DNA of 64,000 bases, from positions 1 through 64,000 of the forward strand of contig CANPVZ010000016.1 in the NCBI GenBank assembly GCA_947581855.1, in the 5' to 3' direction. This document shows, piece after piece, positions 10,267-19,387 of this stretch (within the stretch, counting starts at the first letter, position 1; every line of letters begins with the position of its first letter). The position numbers and the translations under genes are program-made. The stretch is from an uncultured Phocaeicola sp. (lineage in GTDB: Bacteria; Bacteroidota; Bacteroidia; Bacteroidales; Bacteroidaceae). The notes under the pieces were generated by a model. It had not been told where the DNA came from and ran no database searches. It was given only the letters and a program-made list of their open reading frames with translations.

Positions 10267-11589
10267 TTATACTTTCCGGCATTGTAACAAGGCTTTATGG
10301 CCGTCGGCAAAGGTAGTGGCAAACAAATAGATCCGGCCACCCTCGTTTAGTTTCAATCTTTTACGCAGCTCGTTTACTGAAGCCGGAAAGTTGCGGGTGG
10401 TAAGATTAGCTTGTTTTAATAAGGAGACGGCTTTTAGCTCTTTCTTGCTGAAACCATACACTTTATCTATAGCAAAACGGCGCCCGGGGAAGTCTTCGAC
10501 ACATTGGGAAGAGGTGTAGAGATGGCTGTTGGGATGCAGTTTCTTTAAACCATATTGTTTGGCAATACTTCGGTAAGCTCCTGCTTTCATTACAGATGCG
10601 TTGGGTTCATAAAGGTACTCTTCGGCTGAATTGGTGTATTGGCATTCGGTCTGTGTCTCTTCACCCCATGTAAAGATGAAGGAAGAAATAGGGTACGGAA
10701 ACGTTTTTTCATCAGGGGAAGGCGTTGGAAAATCTTCGATGAAATGGGATGTTTTTACCTGTTTCTTGTCTAAGCCCGTATGATTGGAGCATGTATTGGG
10801 AACCACAGTAACGGTTTTGTTCGAAGGGATGCGGGGCGTAAGATTTACGCAATGAAGTTCGACCTCTTCCTTTTCTTTTGGAGAAGTGGCGGATAATATC
10901 AGCAGTAACTCTTTGCATTCGTTGTCGACCGATACGACATGAATGGCTTGAATGGAATGTAAATCTTTTAATGCTTGTGAAATGTCGAGCATGGGAGAGA
11001 GTTTGACCAGCACGGTGGAAGCTTTTTCCAAAAGTAGTTTCTCCAAAGCTTGTATATTCGGTTCGCAATCAGCTATGGCTACGGTTTTCCCTCCTTGGGC
11101 ATCGCGCCGTGCCGGGTCGAGAAACAGGCAATCTACCGGTGGCGTCTGTTGCAGATATTCTGTGCCGTCGGCATGTAGGACCGTGATTTCAGGACGGTTT
11201 AATAAGGTGAAATTATGACGGGCAATGTCGCAAAGTTCTTCTTGCCGTTCAACGTAAACTGAAGTCTTGAAGCGGGTGGAGATAAAGTAGCAGTCTATGC
11301 CGAAACCTCCGGTTAAATCGGCAAAAGTGTTGCCGGAAACAAGCTGGGCCTTGTAACGTGCCGTAGCCTCGGAAGAGCATTGCTCCAAAGAGAGATGGCG
11401 TGGATACAGAATCCCTTTCGTGCGGCTCCAGGTGGGGAGCTTATTCGAGGCAATTTGGTGTCCGGCAATTTGCGTGAGGGCAGCGGGCATGTCTACGCCT
11501 GTCCGTTTGCCGGCTTGTAAAGCCAGATTGCGTACGTCGTCGGAGAGATGTTCCTCGATGAAATGGAGCGTTTCGGCAGATAATTTCAT
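10267..11589 (-). CDS. Class I SAM-dependent methyltransferase with THUMP-like C-terminal domain
   Basis: A 440-residue cytoplasmic protein. The methyltransferase core is visible in FADLTGGFGIDCYFIS (SAM-binding loop, about residues 95-110), VYVERQEELCDIARHN and DCLFLDPARRD (acidic-P motif replaced by DPAR). The C-terminal segment (KKLHPNSHLYTS, FPGRRFAIDKVYGFSKKELK, NFPASVNELRKRLKLNEGG) resembles the THUMP-like and ferredoxin-like domains of the Bacteroidetes PG_1098-type methyltransferases. An RNA substrate is likely from the fold, but the exact target cannot be read. It is transcribed as a neighbour of the kinase at 11653-13635, with a 63-bp gap, and may share its transcript. Confidence 0.8.
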   Translation of the reverse strand: MKLSAETLHFIEEHLSDDVRNLALQAGKRTGVDMPAALTQIAGHQIASNKLPTWSRTKGILYPRHLSLEQCSSEATARYKAQLVSGNTFADLTGGFGIDCYFISTRFKTSVYVERQEELCDIARHNFTLLNRPEITVLHADGTEYLQQTPPVDCLFLDPARRDAQGGKTVAIADCEPNIQALEKLLLEKASTVLVKLSPMLDISQALKDLHSIQAIHVVSVDNECKELLLILSATSPKEKEEVELHCVNLTPRIPSNKTVTVVPNTCSNHTGLDKKQVKTSHFIEDFPTPSPDEKTFPYPISSFIFTWGEETQTECQYTNSAEEYLYEPNASVMKAGAYRSIAKQYGLKKLHPNSHLYTSSQCVEDFPGRRFAIDKVYGFSKKELKAVSLLKQANLTTRNFPASVNELRKRLKLNEGGRIYLFATTFADGHKALLQCRKV

Positions 11590-11652
11590 GTCTTTAACTT
11601 TTAAGGGAACTTATGCCGGACAGGAATTACACAAGTGCTCCGGCAAGTAATG

Positions 11653-13635
11653 TCATGTTTGGACTTTCTTCATTTTACCCGGAATGATAGCCGAGAAACG
11701 GCTGCCTTTCCCTAATTCGGATTCTACTTCGATGCGTCCGTTTAAGCGGTCGATGATTACTTGGCAGATAGAAAGTCCCAGTCCCGTACCTTGAGCGAAT
11801 TCGTCCGTTTTATAGAAACGGCTGAAAATCATTTTTTGCTGCTTCGGTTCAATTCCTTTTCCGGTATCCTCCACATAGACATGCACTTCATTCTTTTCAC
11901 GGTCGAAATAGTATCCTAACGTGATTCTTCCTTTTGTGGTGAATTTGTTGGCATTGCTCAGGAAGTTCGCTATCACTTGTGTGAAGCGAAGTTTGTCTAC
12001 CTGTATTGCTGCCGGCGTGTCTTCCATATTCAGCTCGAATTGGAGTTCTTTATGGATAATGACTTCGTGCGTGCGGTAGATTTCTTTCACGAGTTTAGTT
12101 ACCTCGTATTCATGTAAATCCAAGGTAATGTTGCCCGATTCGATACGCGACAATTCGAGGATATCGCCGATAAGCTTCAACAACAGCGTGTTGTTCTGGT
12201 TGATTATCTGCATCATTTCTTTTCGTTCTTCACTGCTGATATCCTGCGAGGTTACCGGATCGTTTAACAGGTTGGCGAATCCCACAATGGCATTGAGCGG
12301 CGTGCGTATCTCGTGGCTCATGTTAGCAAGGAACGATTGCTTCAGTTCCGCTTTTTCGGCCAGTTCGCGGGCTGTAATCAATTCTTCTTTCTGTTTGCTT
12401 AGCTGTGTAATAGCCACCGCCAGTTCTTCGTTCCTGTTTTTCAGATTAGCCAGCGCCTGGTTTTTTTTCTCCTTTTCGCGGCTACGTGTTCTGTATAAAT
12501 GTGAGATGACATAAAGCAGTAATAAGGCTGCCAGAACGGCCAACAAGTTTGTTTCCCACTTGTAGCGCTCGTAAAAAGGCATGTTTATGATTTTGTATTT
12601 TTTGTCGAGCTGGTTGGGTTTAATGTTCCAACGGCGTAGTGCGAACCAGTCGGCTACATGTTCTTTGCGACTCAACCGTACGGGTATATCGCACGGTTTC
12701 TTCCCCTTGAAGATTTCGATGGCGGCTCCCACTTCCTCTTGAGCTTGGATGGGCAGTGTGGTGATGTAACCGGCTATAAGGTTTTTGCGATAACCGAAAT
12801 ATTCGTTAATGGCTGTAAACTTCATGTTTTGGCACAAGTCGCCTCCGATGATGGAAACATAATCCTGCTTCACTTGGAGATAATAATAAGGAAGTACCGG
12901 AGTATATTGATTAAGGTTCCAAAACGTATATTCGGTTCTTTTTTTGCGAATCGCCATAAATTCGATGTAGTCTTGCCCTTGGGGGATGAATGGCGGATTT
13001 TTGTCTTCGATACGCCGTAAGAGAAGCCCTTCTGTTTGGGCATAGGTAGAGGTAGCTACTTGCTTTTGAATCTCCTCACGCAGTTTCCGGTCGAGAAAGG
13101 TACTGTCGATAAAAACGAAAGCGATGAAGTTAGAAGGAGCGAATTCTTTGATTACATCGAGGTTTTTAACGAAATCTATGCTGTCATGGAATCCCGTTAC
13201 ATTATCGAAGTCTTCCAGTAATTCCCAGTTCGGATAGTTCACTCCGCCAAAAACAATAGGGCATGTTTTAGTCCACGGATGTCCGGTTTTTAAGAGGGAA
13301 TAATGTGCTTGGTCCTCGTTGACCAATATAATGTCTGGTTTCCAGTCTTTTTTTTCGAGCCCCCTGAGCAGGCTATCCATATATAAAATCTCGTTTTTTT
13401 CGTTATGTCTCTCGCAGTTTAGGTAGACCACCTCCAGATCTATATTATATCCCTTTTTATGGAATTCGTCTAAAACATATTGGTTAAAGTCCCGATAACC
13501 TTCGTAGGTAGCCTCATAAGAATGTACAACAAGAACTTTGTGTGTTTTGTCTTGTTGGTGGGAGCATGCACAGAACAGTAGACAGAGCATGAATATGGAA
13601 GTCTGAACGACCCTATAAAAAGCTGTTACATTCAT
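11653..13635 (-). CDS. Membrane sensor histidine kinase with periplasmic binding-protein-like sensor
   Basis: A 660-residue kinase. The signal anchor or lipobox-like start (CLLFCAC) is followed by a periplasmic domain of about 330 residues that resembles ABC substrate-binding domains (VLVVHSYEATYEGYRDFNQY, DIILVNEDQAHYSLL, CPIVFGGVNYP). A transmembrane helix lies near residues 365-385 (LLAVLAALLLLYVISHLY), then a coiled coil. The HisKA motif FLANMSHEIRTPLNAI has its phospho-acceptor His near residue 439. The ATPase domain has NFLSNANKF, VEDTGKGIEP and GTGLGLSI. All kinase boxes are intact. There is no receiver domain and no response regulator next to it, so its partner is elsewhere. The hybrid kinase at 27831 has the same sensor type. 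Confidence 0.9.
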   Translation of the reverse strand: MNVTAFYRVVQTSIFMLCLLFCACSHQQDKTHKVLVVHSYEATYEGYRDFNQYVLDEFHKKGYNIDLEVVYLNCERHNEKNEILYMDSLLRGLEKKDWKPDIILVNEDQAHYSLLKTGHPWTKTCPIVFGGVNYPNWELLEDFDNVTGFHDSIDFVKNLDVIKEFAPSNFIAFVFIDSTFLDRKLREEIQKQVATSTYAQTEGLLLRRIEDKNPPFIPQGQDYIEFMAIRKKRTEYTFWNLNQYTPVLPYYYLQVKQDYVSIIGGDLCQNMKFTAINEYFGYRKNLIAGYITTLPIQAQEEVGAAIEIFKGKKPCDIPVRLSRKEHVADWFALRRWNIKPNQLDKKYKIINMPFYERYKWETNLLAVLAALLLLYVISHLYRTRSREKEKKNQALANLKNRNEELAVAITQLSKQKEELITARELAEKAELKQSFLANMSHEIRTPLNAIVGFANLLNDPVTSQDISSEERKEMMQIINQNNTLLLKLIGDILELSRIESGNITLDLHEYEVTKLVKEIYRTHEVIIHKELQFELNMEDTPAAIQVDKLRFTQVIANFLSNANKFTTKGRITLGYYFDREKNEVHVYVEDTGKGIEPKQQKMIFSRFYKTDEFAQGTGLGLSICQVIIDRLNGRIEVESELGKGSRFSAIIPGKMKKVQT

Positions 13636-13639
13636 CAGA

Positions 13640-14348
13640 TAGCGGCAATGTTCAAATTATTGGCTGTAAAGATAGATATAATTTGATGAAACCAAGCAAA
13701 AGTTTTGTCTTTTTTGCTTTTATAGGTTCCTCAGAGCCGCACTCTGGATGGGGTAACTTTTCATTAAAGGAGTGGTTCGGCTAACTCTTTTTATGAGCGG
13801 AGAGGCCGCTAATTAAAGAGGAGGCGGCTATTTTCTTATTATTTTTGCTTTATTGTCAGGATGAGGGTGGCAGAGTTCGCTACGTACGTTGATTTTCTTT
13901 GGCTGTGGCGTAAACAGATATGAAATTGGGTGTGCGTCTGCGTTGCATTCTTTGCCTGCTGACGCGGATAGCTCTACGTTTCAACTTGGAGCTGTCTGCG
14001 TCGTGACGTGGAGCCGTCCGGCTCAGAACGTGGAGCTGTCTACCTCAGTAGCTGATTTTGGCCATTCCAATTCGTTTATACTAAACACTTTAGCGTTATC
14101 TTGTTAACGACAGTGTGTTTTGGACGTATTTTTCTCCGGTTCCTATTTTTCTTATTATATCGGCACTGGCAACTGCTTGCGAAAAGTATTGCGATATCTT
14201 TCTATGTAGTTTGGTCCGGCATATGAATTTGTTCAAACAGACGAATGGAATAATGGATGCTTCTGTATACAGGAGAAAACAACGTAACGGATACCCATCG
14301 GGATACTATTTTTCTTCTATAAAAGAAAGCGAATTTCCTTCAGATTAG
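13640..14348. other. Gene-poor region with decayed sequence
   Basis: No credible intact gene between the kinase start and the first recognisable remnant. The plus-strand frame 14115-14348 is in the same frame as the propeller fragment at 14349-14588, separated from it by a TAG at 14346-14348. Its C-terminal part may therefore be upstream sequence of the same dead gene. The repeat array at 13962-14052 lies here. Confidence 0.45.
13962..14052. repeat. Short tandem array, 22-bp period
   Basis: A core TGGAGCYGTC recurs at 13987, 14009 and 14031, exactly 22 bp apart, with a weaker copy (CGGATAGCTC) 22 bp upstream near 13965. Each unit begins AC and has a variable 10-12 bp segment after the core. 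Interspersed segments differ, so this is not a simple satellite. Too short in unit and spacer to be CRISPR. Confidence 0.7.
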
Positions 14349-14588
14349 CCGGATACTCCCTATTTTAGTACCAGTGTTGGGCATTTTATTTATATCCTGA
14401 CGGATTATTTAGGAGCACAAATTCTGGAAGTTTGGACATGGGATGGTGTACCAAAAGCGCATTATCTTTTGGATAAGCCTGTTCATTATATCGCTGTTTC
14501 TGCCATACATCATCAAATCTATGCAGTGAATAAAGAAAAGGAAGGACTGATTTATACTTATAAATTACCAGTTTTTATTAGTGGGTGA
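14349..14588 (+). pseudogene. Remnant of a BF3164-like beta-propeller lipoprotein (C-terminal fragment)
   Basis: After a TAG at 14346, an 80-codon open stretch encodes GHFIYILTDYLGAQILEVW, then KAHYLLDKPVHYIAVS and EGLIYTYKLP before TGA at 14586-14588. This looks like the last blade of the BF3164/TolB-like six-bladed propeller lipoproteins that usually accompany NVEALA genes. No start codon or signal peptide remains in frame. It sits directly before an NVEALA-like remnant, which supports the idea of one decayed cassette. Confidence 0.5.
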
Positions 14589-14677
14589 AATGGAATCTAC
14601 AAATGTAGTTTCGTGTATTTCTTACATTGGATATGCTGTAAAGAACTATGCGGGTGAGTATTTATATTCTATATTGA

Positions 14678-14821
14678 ATGTTGAATAAGAATTATATGTC
14701 TGTAACTGGTAACTGTATATTTTATAGTTATAACAGTGATGTGGCGGAATATGCCGAAGATGGAAATGGAAGTGTGGCACACACATGGAATTGTACAGAA
14801 TGTGGTAATGGTGGATGGTAG
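14678..14821 (+). pseudogene. Possible decayed NVEALA-like peptide gene
   Basis: A 47-codon frame beginning MLNKNYMSVTGNCIF and ending HTWNCTECGNGGW. The end is a short Cys/Gly/Trp-rich tail like those of NVEALA-family peptides, but the hydrophobic leader is shortened and the NVEALA core is not recognisable. Its position after a propeller remnant fits the usual order of these loci. It could instead be an intact short peptide; the evidence is composition and context only. Confidence 0.35.
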
Positions 14822-14851
14822 GAAGATGATGAAAAATAAATGGAATATTTG

Positions 14852-14998
14852 ATCCTAAAGAAGGCGATATGACGAATTATTTTTCTATGTTTGAAAGGCC
14901 TGACGCTTGGTTGGTAAAACAGGAAACGGTGAATAGTTCTATCATACCCAGGGAAACCTGTCTAGACAGATTTGTTATTTTGTTAAGATTGGTATAAT
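14852..14998 (+). pseudogene. Unidentified coding-like remnant
   Basis: An open stretch without a good start, reading GIFDPKEGDMTNYFSMFERP, then DAWLVKQETVNSSIIP, to a TAA at 14996-14998. The composition looks coding, but I do not recognise the family. It lies between the NVEALA-like remnants, so it is probably debris of a gene of the same locus. Confidence 0.3.
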
Positions 14999-15079
14999 AA
15001 ATTCTACTTATAATTCTTTTTTTTCTGATAAGATTTATATTTTCGTAGAAATTTTTATTAAGTAATAATTTGTAGGGAG

Positions 15080-15241
15080 GGGATAAATTTTAATAAGTAA
15101 TATATGCGTAGTTGTGTTGATAGCTAATCTTTGCGTCATACAAAACGGGGACGTTCGAACTGTAAGTTTGAAGGATCTGGCAAATGTATTAGATACAGAT
15201 GCCGAATGTATTTCTATACCTATTAAGAAAGAATATTCATA
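15080..15241 (+). pseudogene. Decayed NVEALA-like leader sequence
   Basis: A frame open after a TAA, without ATG, reads ICVVVLIANLCVIQNGDVRT, then VSLKDLANVLDTDAECISIP. A hydrophobic segment followed by an S-L-x-D-L-A-N-V-type motif and a cysteine is the layout of NVEALA peptides (usual core DLALANVEALA). The frame runs on into the DUF4221 gene at 15241, suggesting a deletion joined the two. The start codon is missing or replaced by a GTG (15114 is the first ATG-like start inside). Confidence 0.35.
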
Positions 15242-16419
15242 TGAAAAACCTTATCTATCTTCATTTTCTTATAGTATTGGTGGCGTGTTCTGCTCCAATG
15301 AGAGAAATTAAGAATGATCGTTTTGGCAAATTAAAAAACGAGTATCAAATAAAAGAGACGGGACTGAAAAATTTTCCTCTCGACAGTGTTACTACCATTA
15401 AACCGCAATACATGCAATTATTGAATGAAGAAACGGACACCCCGATGTTATCTATATTAAATAAGCATACAAATTCCATTTATCTGTATAATTACGCAAC
15501 TTCCGAATTTATAGGGAGTATTGCATATGAAAGAGAAGGTCCTAACGGTATATTGGAGGTTGCCGGCTATTATGTCAAAAATATGGACTCCATTTATATT
15601 TTCAACAGACCTCTCTTGGAAATGGACTTAGCTGATTCGACAGGTATTGTAAAACAACGGATAGCATTAAGAGAAATCAATTCGGAATGGAGCAAATTTT
15701 ATCCTCAGTATAATTTTTGTACGGCTTGTCCGATATGGATGAAAGAACCGTATTTGATATTGACGGGACTTCATCCGTTCAATAGTACTGATGATTGGGT
15801 TGGTACCTTCAAATATACAGCATACCTAAATATGAATACGAATGAAGTTTCTTATTGTCATTTATATCCTGAAGAAATCTTTGGTGACAACGTCAATTGG
15901 GATGATCCCGTATACACTCAGGTGTATTCGGTATTGTCGTCTGCTAATGAACTGATACACAGTTTTACCAATTCACATAATCTGTATATTTCTCCTCTAC
16001 TGTCGGATTCATCGCGTACTGTTTATGGAGGCAGTAATCAGGCACATGCCATAAAATCCATAGACTGGGATGCAAGTCGGGGACATACTCCAAGAGAACT
16101 CATAAGTAAACACTATATAAGTTCGGATGTGTATACTAGTATATTGCATGATCCGTGGAGGCATGTATATTACAGATACATGCTGCAGGGAGTTTCAAAT
16201 GCGTCTCAGCGGACATCTGTCAATCAAAAAAACATTGTTGTGATTGTATATGATGAGAATTTCAATTATCTAGGGGAAAGTGTTATAGGCAATGGAAAGC
16301 AATATCATTGGGAAAATTCTTTTGTGAGCGAAGATGGTCTGAATGTGGAGTACAACAATTCTGAAGATACTGATGAAGACTTCTTGAATTTGAAAATTTT
16401 TACTATAGAGAAGAAATGA
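15241..16419 (+). CDS. DUF4221-family beta-propeller-like lipoprotein
   Basis: Start chosen at 15241, where MKNLIYLHFLIVLVACS gives a type II signal peptide (lipobox LVAC); an upstream ATG at 15199 would put 14 non-signal residues before it. The mature protein of about 375 residues has repeating strand-rich segments (SILNKHTNSIYLYNYATSEF, IAYEREGPNG, DSIYIFNRPLLEMDLAD) as in the DUF4221 lipoproteins of Bacteroidetes. Function unknown; probably an envelope-anchored binding or scaffold protein. It overlaps the next gene by four bases (ATGA), so the two are translationally coupled. A second, divergent DUF4221 gene lies at 19388 in the same locus. Confidence 0.75.
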   Translation: MKNLIYLHFLIVLVACSAPMREIKNDRFGKLKNEYQIKETGLKNFPLDSVTTIKPQYMQLLNEETDTPMLSILNKHTNSIYLYNYATSEFIGSIAYEREGPNGILEVAGYYVKNMDSIYIFNRPLLEMDLADSTGIVKQRIALREINSEWSKFYPQYNFCTACPIWMKEPYLILTGLHPFNSTDDWVGTFKYTAYLNMNTNEVSYCHLYPEEIFGDNVNWDDPVYTQVYSVLSSANELIHSFTNSHNLYISPLLSDSSRTVYGGSNQAHAIKSIDWDASRGHTPRELISKHYISSDVYTSILHDPWRHVYYRYMLQGVSNASQRTSVNQKNIVVIVYDENFNYLGESVIGNGKQYHWENSFVSEDGLNVEYNNSEDTDEDFLNLKIFTIEKK

Positions 16420-16871
16420 GATTAACAACAAATATTCTAATCGTTTTATCAGTCTTTGTTGTTTGCGCATGTGAAAGCCACGAAAGCAGAATTGAAAAAA
16501 AATATTTGAAAGAAAGTTTATCCCAATTGAATTTTGAGAATTCTTATAAGTGGATTGTTATTATTCCGGGAGCCGGGTGTCATGGCTGTATTCAAGAAGG
16601 CGAATATTTCATGCAGAAAAATGTGGGCAATAAAGATGTCTTATTTATTTTAACAAACCTGTCGTCTGTTAAAGTCTTACAGCATAAAATAAGTATTAAG
16701 ATAAAAGAATGTTCTAATGTATATGTGGATCGTGAGGGAATTTTTAATGTTCCCACTAAAAATGCAATATACCCCTGTGTAATTTATTTAAAAAATTCTG
16801 CTATTGACAGGATTGAGTTTCAGTCGCCTGGGAATTCTGCATTAAAGAGGTTAAAAAAGAACTTTAACTAA
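16416..16871 (+). CDS. Thioredoxin-like lipoprotein with a CHGC motif
   Basis: A 151-residue lipoprotein (signal peptide with FVVCAC lipobox). After about 25 linker residues comes a strand (YKWIVIIPGAGC) that ends in CHGC at residues 55-58, a CxxC in the position expected for a thioredoxin-fold active site, then LFILTNLSSVKV and PCVIYLKNSAI, where the proline would match the cis-Pro loop. It is shorter than classical TlpA-like proteins. A role in thiol redox chemistry at the envelope, perhaps on the nearby Cys-rich NVEALA peptide, is inference. It overlaps the DUF4221 gene by 4 bp and is 7 bp from the next gene. Two truncated relatives of this gene lie downstream (20541 and 21866). Confidence 0.65.
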   Translation: MRLTTNILIVLSVFVVCACESHESRIEKKYLKESLSQLNFENSYKWIVIIPGAGCHGCIQEGEYFMQKNVGNKDVLFILTNLSSVKVLQHKISIKIKECSNVYVDREGIFNVPTKNAIYPCVIYLKNSAIDRIEFQSPGNSALKRLKKNFN

Positions 16872-16878
16872 AAGGATA

Positions 16879-19026
16879 ATGAGGAAATTATTTCTGTACT
16901 CTTCATTTTTGATTTTATACTTATTTGTAAGTATTAACTTGACAGTAGAGTCACGGACTATACCATTGTGGTGGAATGCAGATTCTATAGTTGCCATGTG
17001 GCAGGCGAAAAGGCTCACCTGTCCACGGGAGTATGTTTATCTGCAGTTGAATAAAGACATCTATGAAACTGGAGAAGATTTGTTTTTCAAGGCATCCCTA
17101 TTTCAGTTTCCCACTTTGGAATATTCAAACCAGAGTAAAACATTATATCTGCAGTTGTTGAACTCTATGGATAGTGTGGTGTGGCAGGCCAAATATCCAA
17201 TTGAAAAAGGACGGGCAACCGGGCATATTTATCTTTCCACCGAACTTCCGGAGGATAATTATTATCTTGAATCCTATACACGCTATTCTTTCTATGACGA
17301 TAGTCTGTCCCTTTTACAAAGGAAAAGAATAAAAGTTGTAAAAAATGTAGTCGGAATATCTGGAAATCAGGAGATTGTCCCTTTGAAAGTTGAAGAATTG
17401 ACTCTTCTTCATACAGGTGTGGAAAAACAACCTACAGAAGTTAGTTTTTGTTATCGAGGACGTAACCGGCATTTCTTAGGATTCCGTCTTTCCTGCCAGG
17501 ACTCTGTCGCTTCCCGAAATCTGCTTGTAGTAGCACAAATGTATGGCACGCCTTGTTATATGGCAAAGGTGCATATGAAAGGAGAACAGGATGTAAACAT
17601 TCCGCTCTCCGTATTTCCCGGACAGGGAGTGGCAAGCATTTTATTTTATGGCGAAACCATGCATCCGTTGTGGCAAAAACAAGTATATGTACATCACGAA
17701 AAGAGGTTGTATATACAGATGAAAACAGACTGTCCCGATTACTCGTCTCGGGATAAAGTTACGGTCAGGGTGAAAGTAACAAATGAAAAGGGAATACCGG
17801 TGAGAGCCGATTTGGGGATAAGTGTTTTCGACCGCTTTTATGAAGAGAAAATGCGTCCGATTAATATGCTGGCGGAGTGTTATCTGGTTTCACAGTTTAC
17901 CGATAGCTTATATAATCCACGGAGATACTACGAAACACCCTTCTATGAGAATATGTTCTGTATAGACAGTCTATTGCAACAACTTTCAGCGAATAAATAT
18001 ATTTGGAACTATGACAGAGCCTATAATTGCTATTCTCCGTTTTTGGCGGAAGAGCTGCAAGGAGTACTTGAAAGTAACCGAAAAGCAACAGTAAGGAGGC
18101 TCAGGGAACAACCGGAACAGATGGTAAGGGTCTTCAATGCCAATGGCTCGTCGCAACTGTTTATGACAGATTCCTCAGCTTGTTTGCGAATCAATGCTGA
18201 AGAAATGAGAAAAATGCGAGGAGGATATATTTATTTACAACCGCTTATGGGAGAAGACTACAAACCTTATATCTCCTTTTGCGATGAATTTAAAAGGATA
18301 AACGAAATCCGAAAGCGTAAATCTAAATCGGACGCTTGGACAGATGTCCGTCAGACGAGTAATTTTACGGCTGCTTATGAAAAGCCGGTAGTAAATAAAG
18401 ATAGCTCAGTTTTATTGGATGAAGTGGCTGTTTCTGCCTTAAAAATAGCCCGTTTCAGGGATAAATTTATGGGTAGACTCGATAGCCTGGCAAACATGGA
18501 TTTAAATCATCTTTTTGTTTGTTCTAAGTGTGGATATTTGGTAGACTATTATTCAGGATATGTTGGTCATCACGAGAATCCCGATTCCCGGAGCCGATGT
18601 AAGGGGGAACATTTGATTCCGGAAGTAGGAAAACGATACGAAATGGTAAAATTTGAGTACCGTAAAGAGGGAACAAGTGGTATGGCTTTTAAGGTTGTTG
18701 ATCGTAAAATGATTATCTATCACAAAAATCTATATACTGAGGACGAATTGTTGAAGATAAACAATATTTATCGTGTGAAGGGATATGAGGGTATATATAA
18801 TTTTCATCATGTGGATGATTTGGAAGTTGCTACCTCAACTCCGGATGCCCGCAACGCATTATTTTGGTCACCTTCCATTAGGACTGATGAACGAGGAGAG
18901 GCAGAGTTTTCTTTTTACTGTTCGGATATTAATTCTGAATATATTATACGGGTAGAAGGAAGCGATGGAAAAGGGTTGATTGGCTGTGGAGAGAGTTTCT
19001 TTAATGTTTATAGAAATAGAAAATGA
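16879..19026 (+). CDS. Large secreted MG2-domain (alpha-2-macroglobulin-like) protein
   Basis: A 715-residue protein with an N-terminal signal peptide. About residues 55-140 match an MG2-like beta-sandwich of the macroglobulin type (YVYLQLNKDIYETGEDLFFK, then GRATGHIYLSTELPEDNYYL). The C terminus (ARNALFWSPSIRTDERGEAE, then FSFYCSDINSEY) resembles the MG2-containing TonB-receptor-like proteins of Bacteroidetes, but no plug or barrel is present. A C-x2-C pair (FVCSKCGYLV) and a further Cys lie near residue 550. Probably periplasmic. It is part of the plus-strand operon, followed by the NVEALA gene. Its job is unknown; macroglobulin-type domains bind proteins or peptides. Confidence 0.65.
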   Translation: MRKLFLYSSFLILYLFVSINLTVESRTIPLWWNADSIVAMWQAKRLTCPREYVYLQLNKDIYETGEDLFFKASLFQFPTLEYSNQSKTLYLQLLNSMDSVVWQAKYPIEKGRATGHIYLSTELPEDNYYLESYTRYSFYDDSLSLLQRKRIKVVKNVVGISGNQEIVPLKVEELTLLHTGVEKQPTEVSFCYRGRNRHFLGFRLSCQDSVASRNLLVVAQMYGTPCYMAKVHMKGEQDVNIPLSVFPGQGVASILFYGETMHPLWQKQVYVHHEKRLYIQMKTDCPDYSSRDKVTVRVKVTNEKGIPVRADLGISVFDRFYEEKMRPINMLAECYLVSQFTDSLYNPRRYYETPFYENMFCIDSLLQQLSANKYIWNYDRAYNCYSPFLAEELQGVLESNRKATVRRLREQPEQMVRVFNANGSSQLFMTDSSACLRINAEEMRKMRGGYIYLQPLMGEDYKPYISFCDEFKRINEIRKRKSKSDAWTDVRQTSNFTAAYEKPVVNKDSSVLLDEVAVSALKIARFRDKFMGRLDSLANMDLNHLFVCSKCGYLVDYYSGYVGHHENPDSRSRCKGEHLIPEVGKRYEMVKFEYRKEGTSGMAFKVVDRKMIIYHKNLYTEDELLKINNIYRVKGYEGIYNFHHVDDLEVATSTPDARNALFWSPSIRTDERGEAEFSFYCSDINSEYIIRVEGSDGKGLIGCGESFFNVYRNRK

Positions 19027-19068
19027 AAAGCAAATTATCTCTATATTTGTAGCGTTTAATAAAGTCGA

Positions 19069-19314
19069 ATGTTTAGGAAGAGTTTTAAGAGAGTAGTTCT
19101 TGTAGCGATCGTTGCGACAATAGCCGGTTATGTATTTTATTCTAGTACTGAATCTTCTTCTATTACAACTCTCGCGGGAGACGGGGTAGAATCTGTAGCT
19201 GCATGTGAAAGCATCGGTTGGTGGGATAATGAGGACAATTGTGTGTCGAATGGCAAAGGAGATTGTTTTTGCAAAACAGATTCTTGGCAGGAGATTACAG
19301 ATTGTAAATTATAA
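19069..19314 (+). CDS. NVEALA-family small secreted Cys-rich peptide
   Basis: An 81-residue protein. A basic start and hydrophobic segment (RVVLVAIVATIAGYVFYSS) is followed by a degenerate NVEALA core (LAGDGVESVAACES) and a C-terminal tail with five cysteines (VAAC, NEDNC, GDCFC, ITDC). This is the usual layout of the NVEALA family, whose function is not established. The core and tail could be a precursor leader and mature peptide, which is a hypothesis. It lies 42 bp after the MG2 gene and 73 bp before the second DUF4221 gene. It is the only intact member here; two decayed NVEALA-like sequences lie at 14678 and 15080. Confidence 0.75.
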   Translation: MFRKSFKRVVLVAIVATIAGYVFYSSTESSSITTLAGDGVESVAACESIGWWDNEDNCVSNGKGDCFCKTDSWQEITDCKL

Positions 19315-19387
19315 TATATACGTTTTTAGAACATTAAAACTGAGGTGTATGGGTTGTAACGATTATTATGAGTCATTATTTTAAAAA

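Noticed and set aside
13889..14107. Plus-strand frame of 72 codons
   Set aside because: Coincides with the 22-bp array and has repeat-derived composition.
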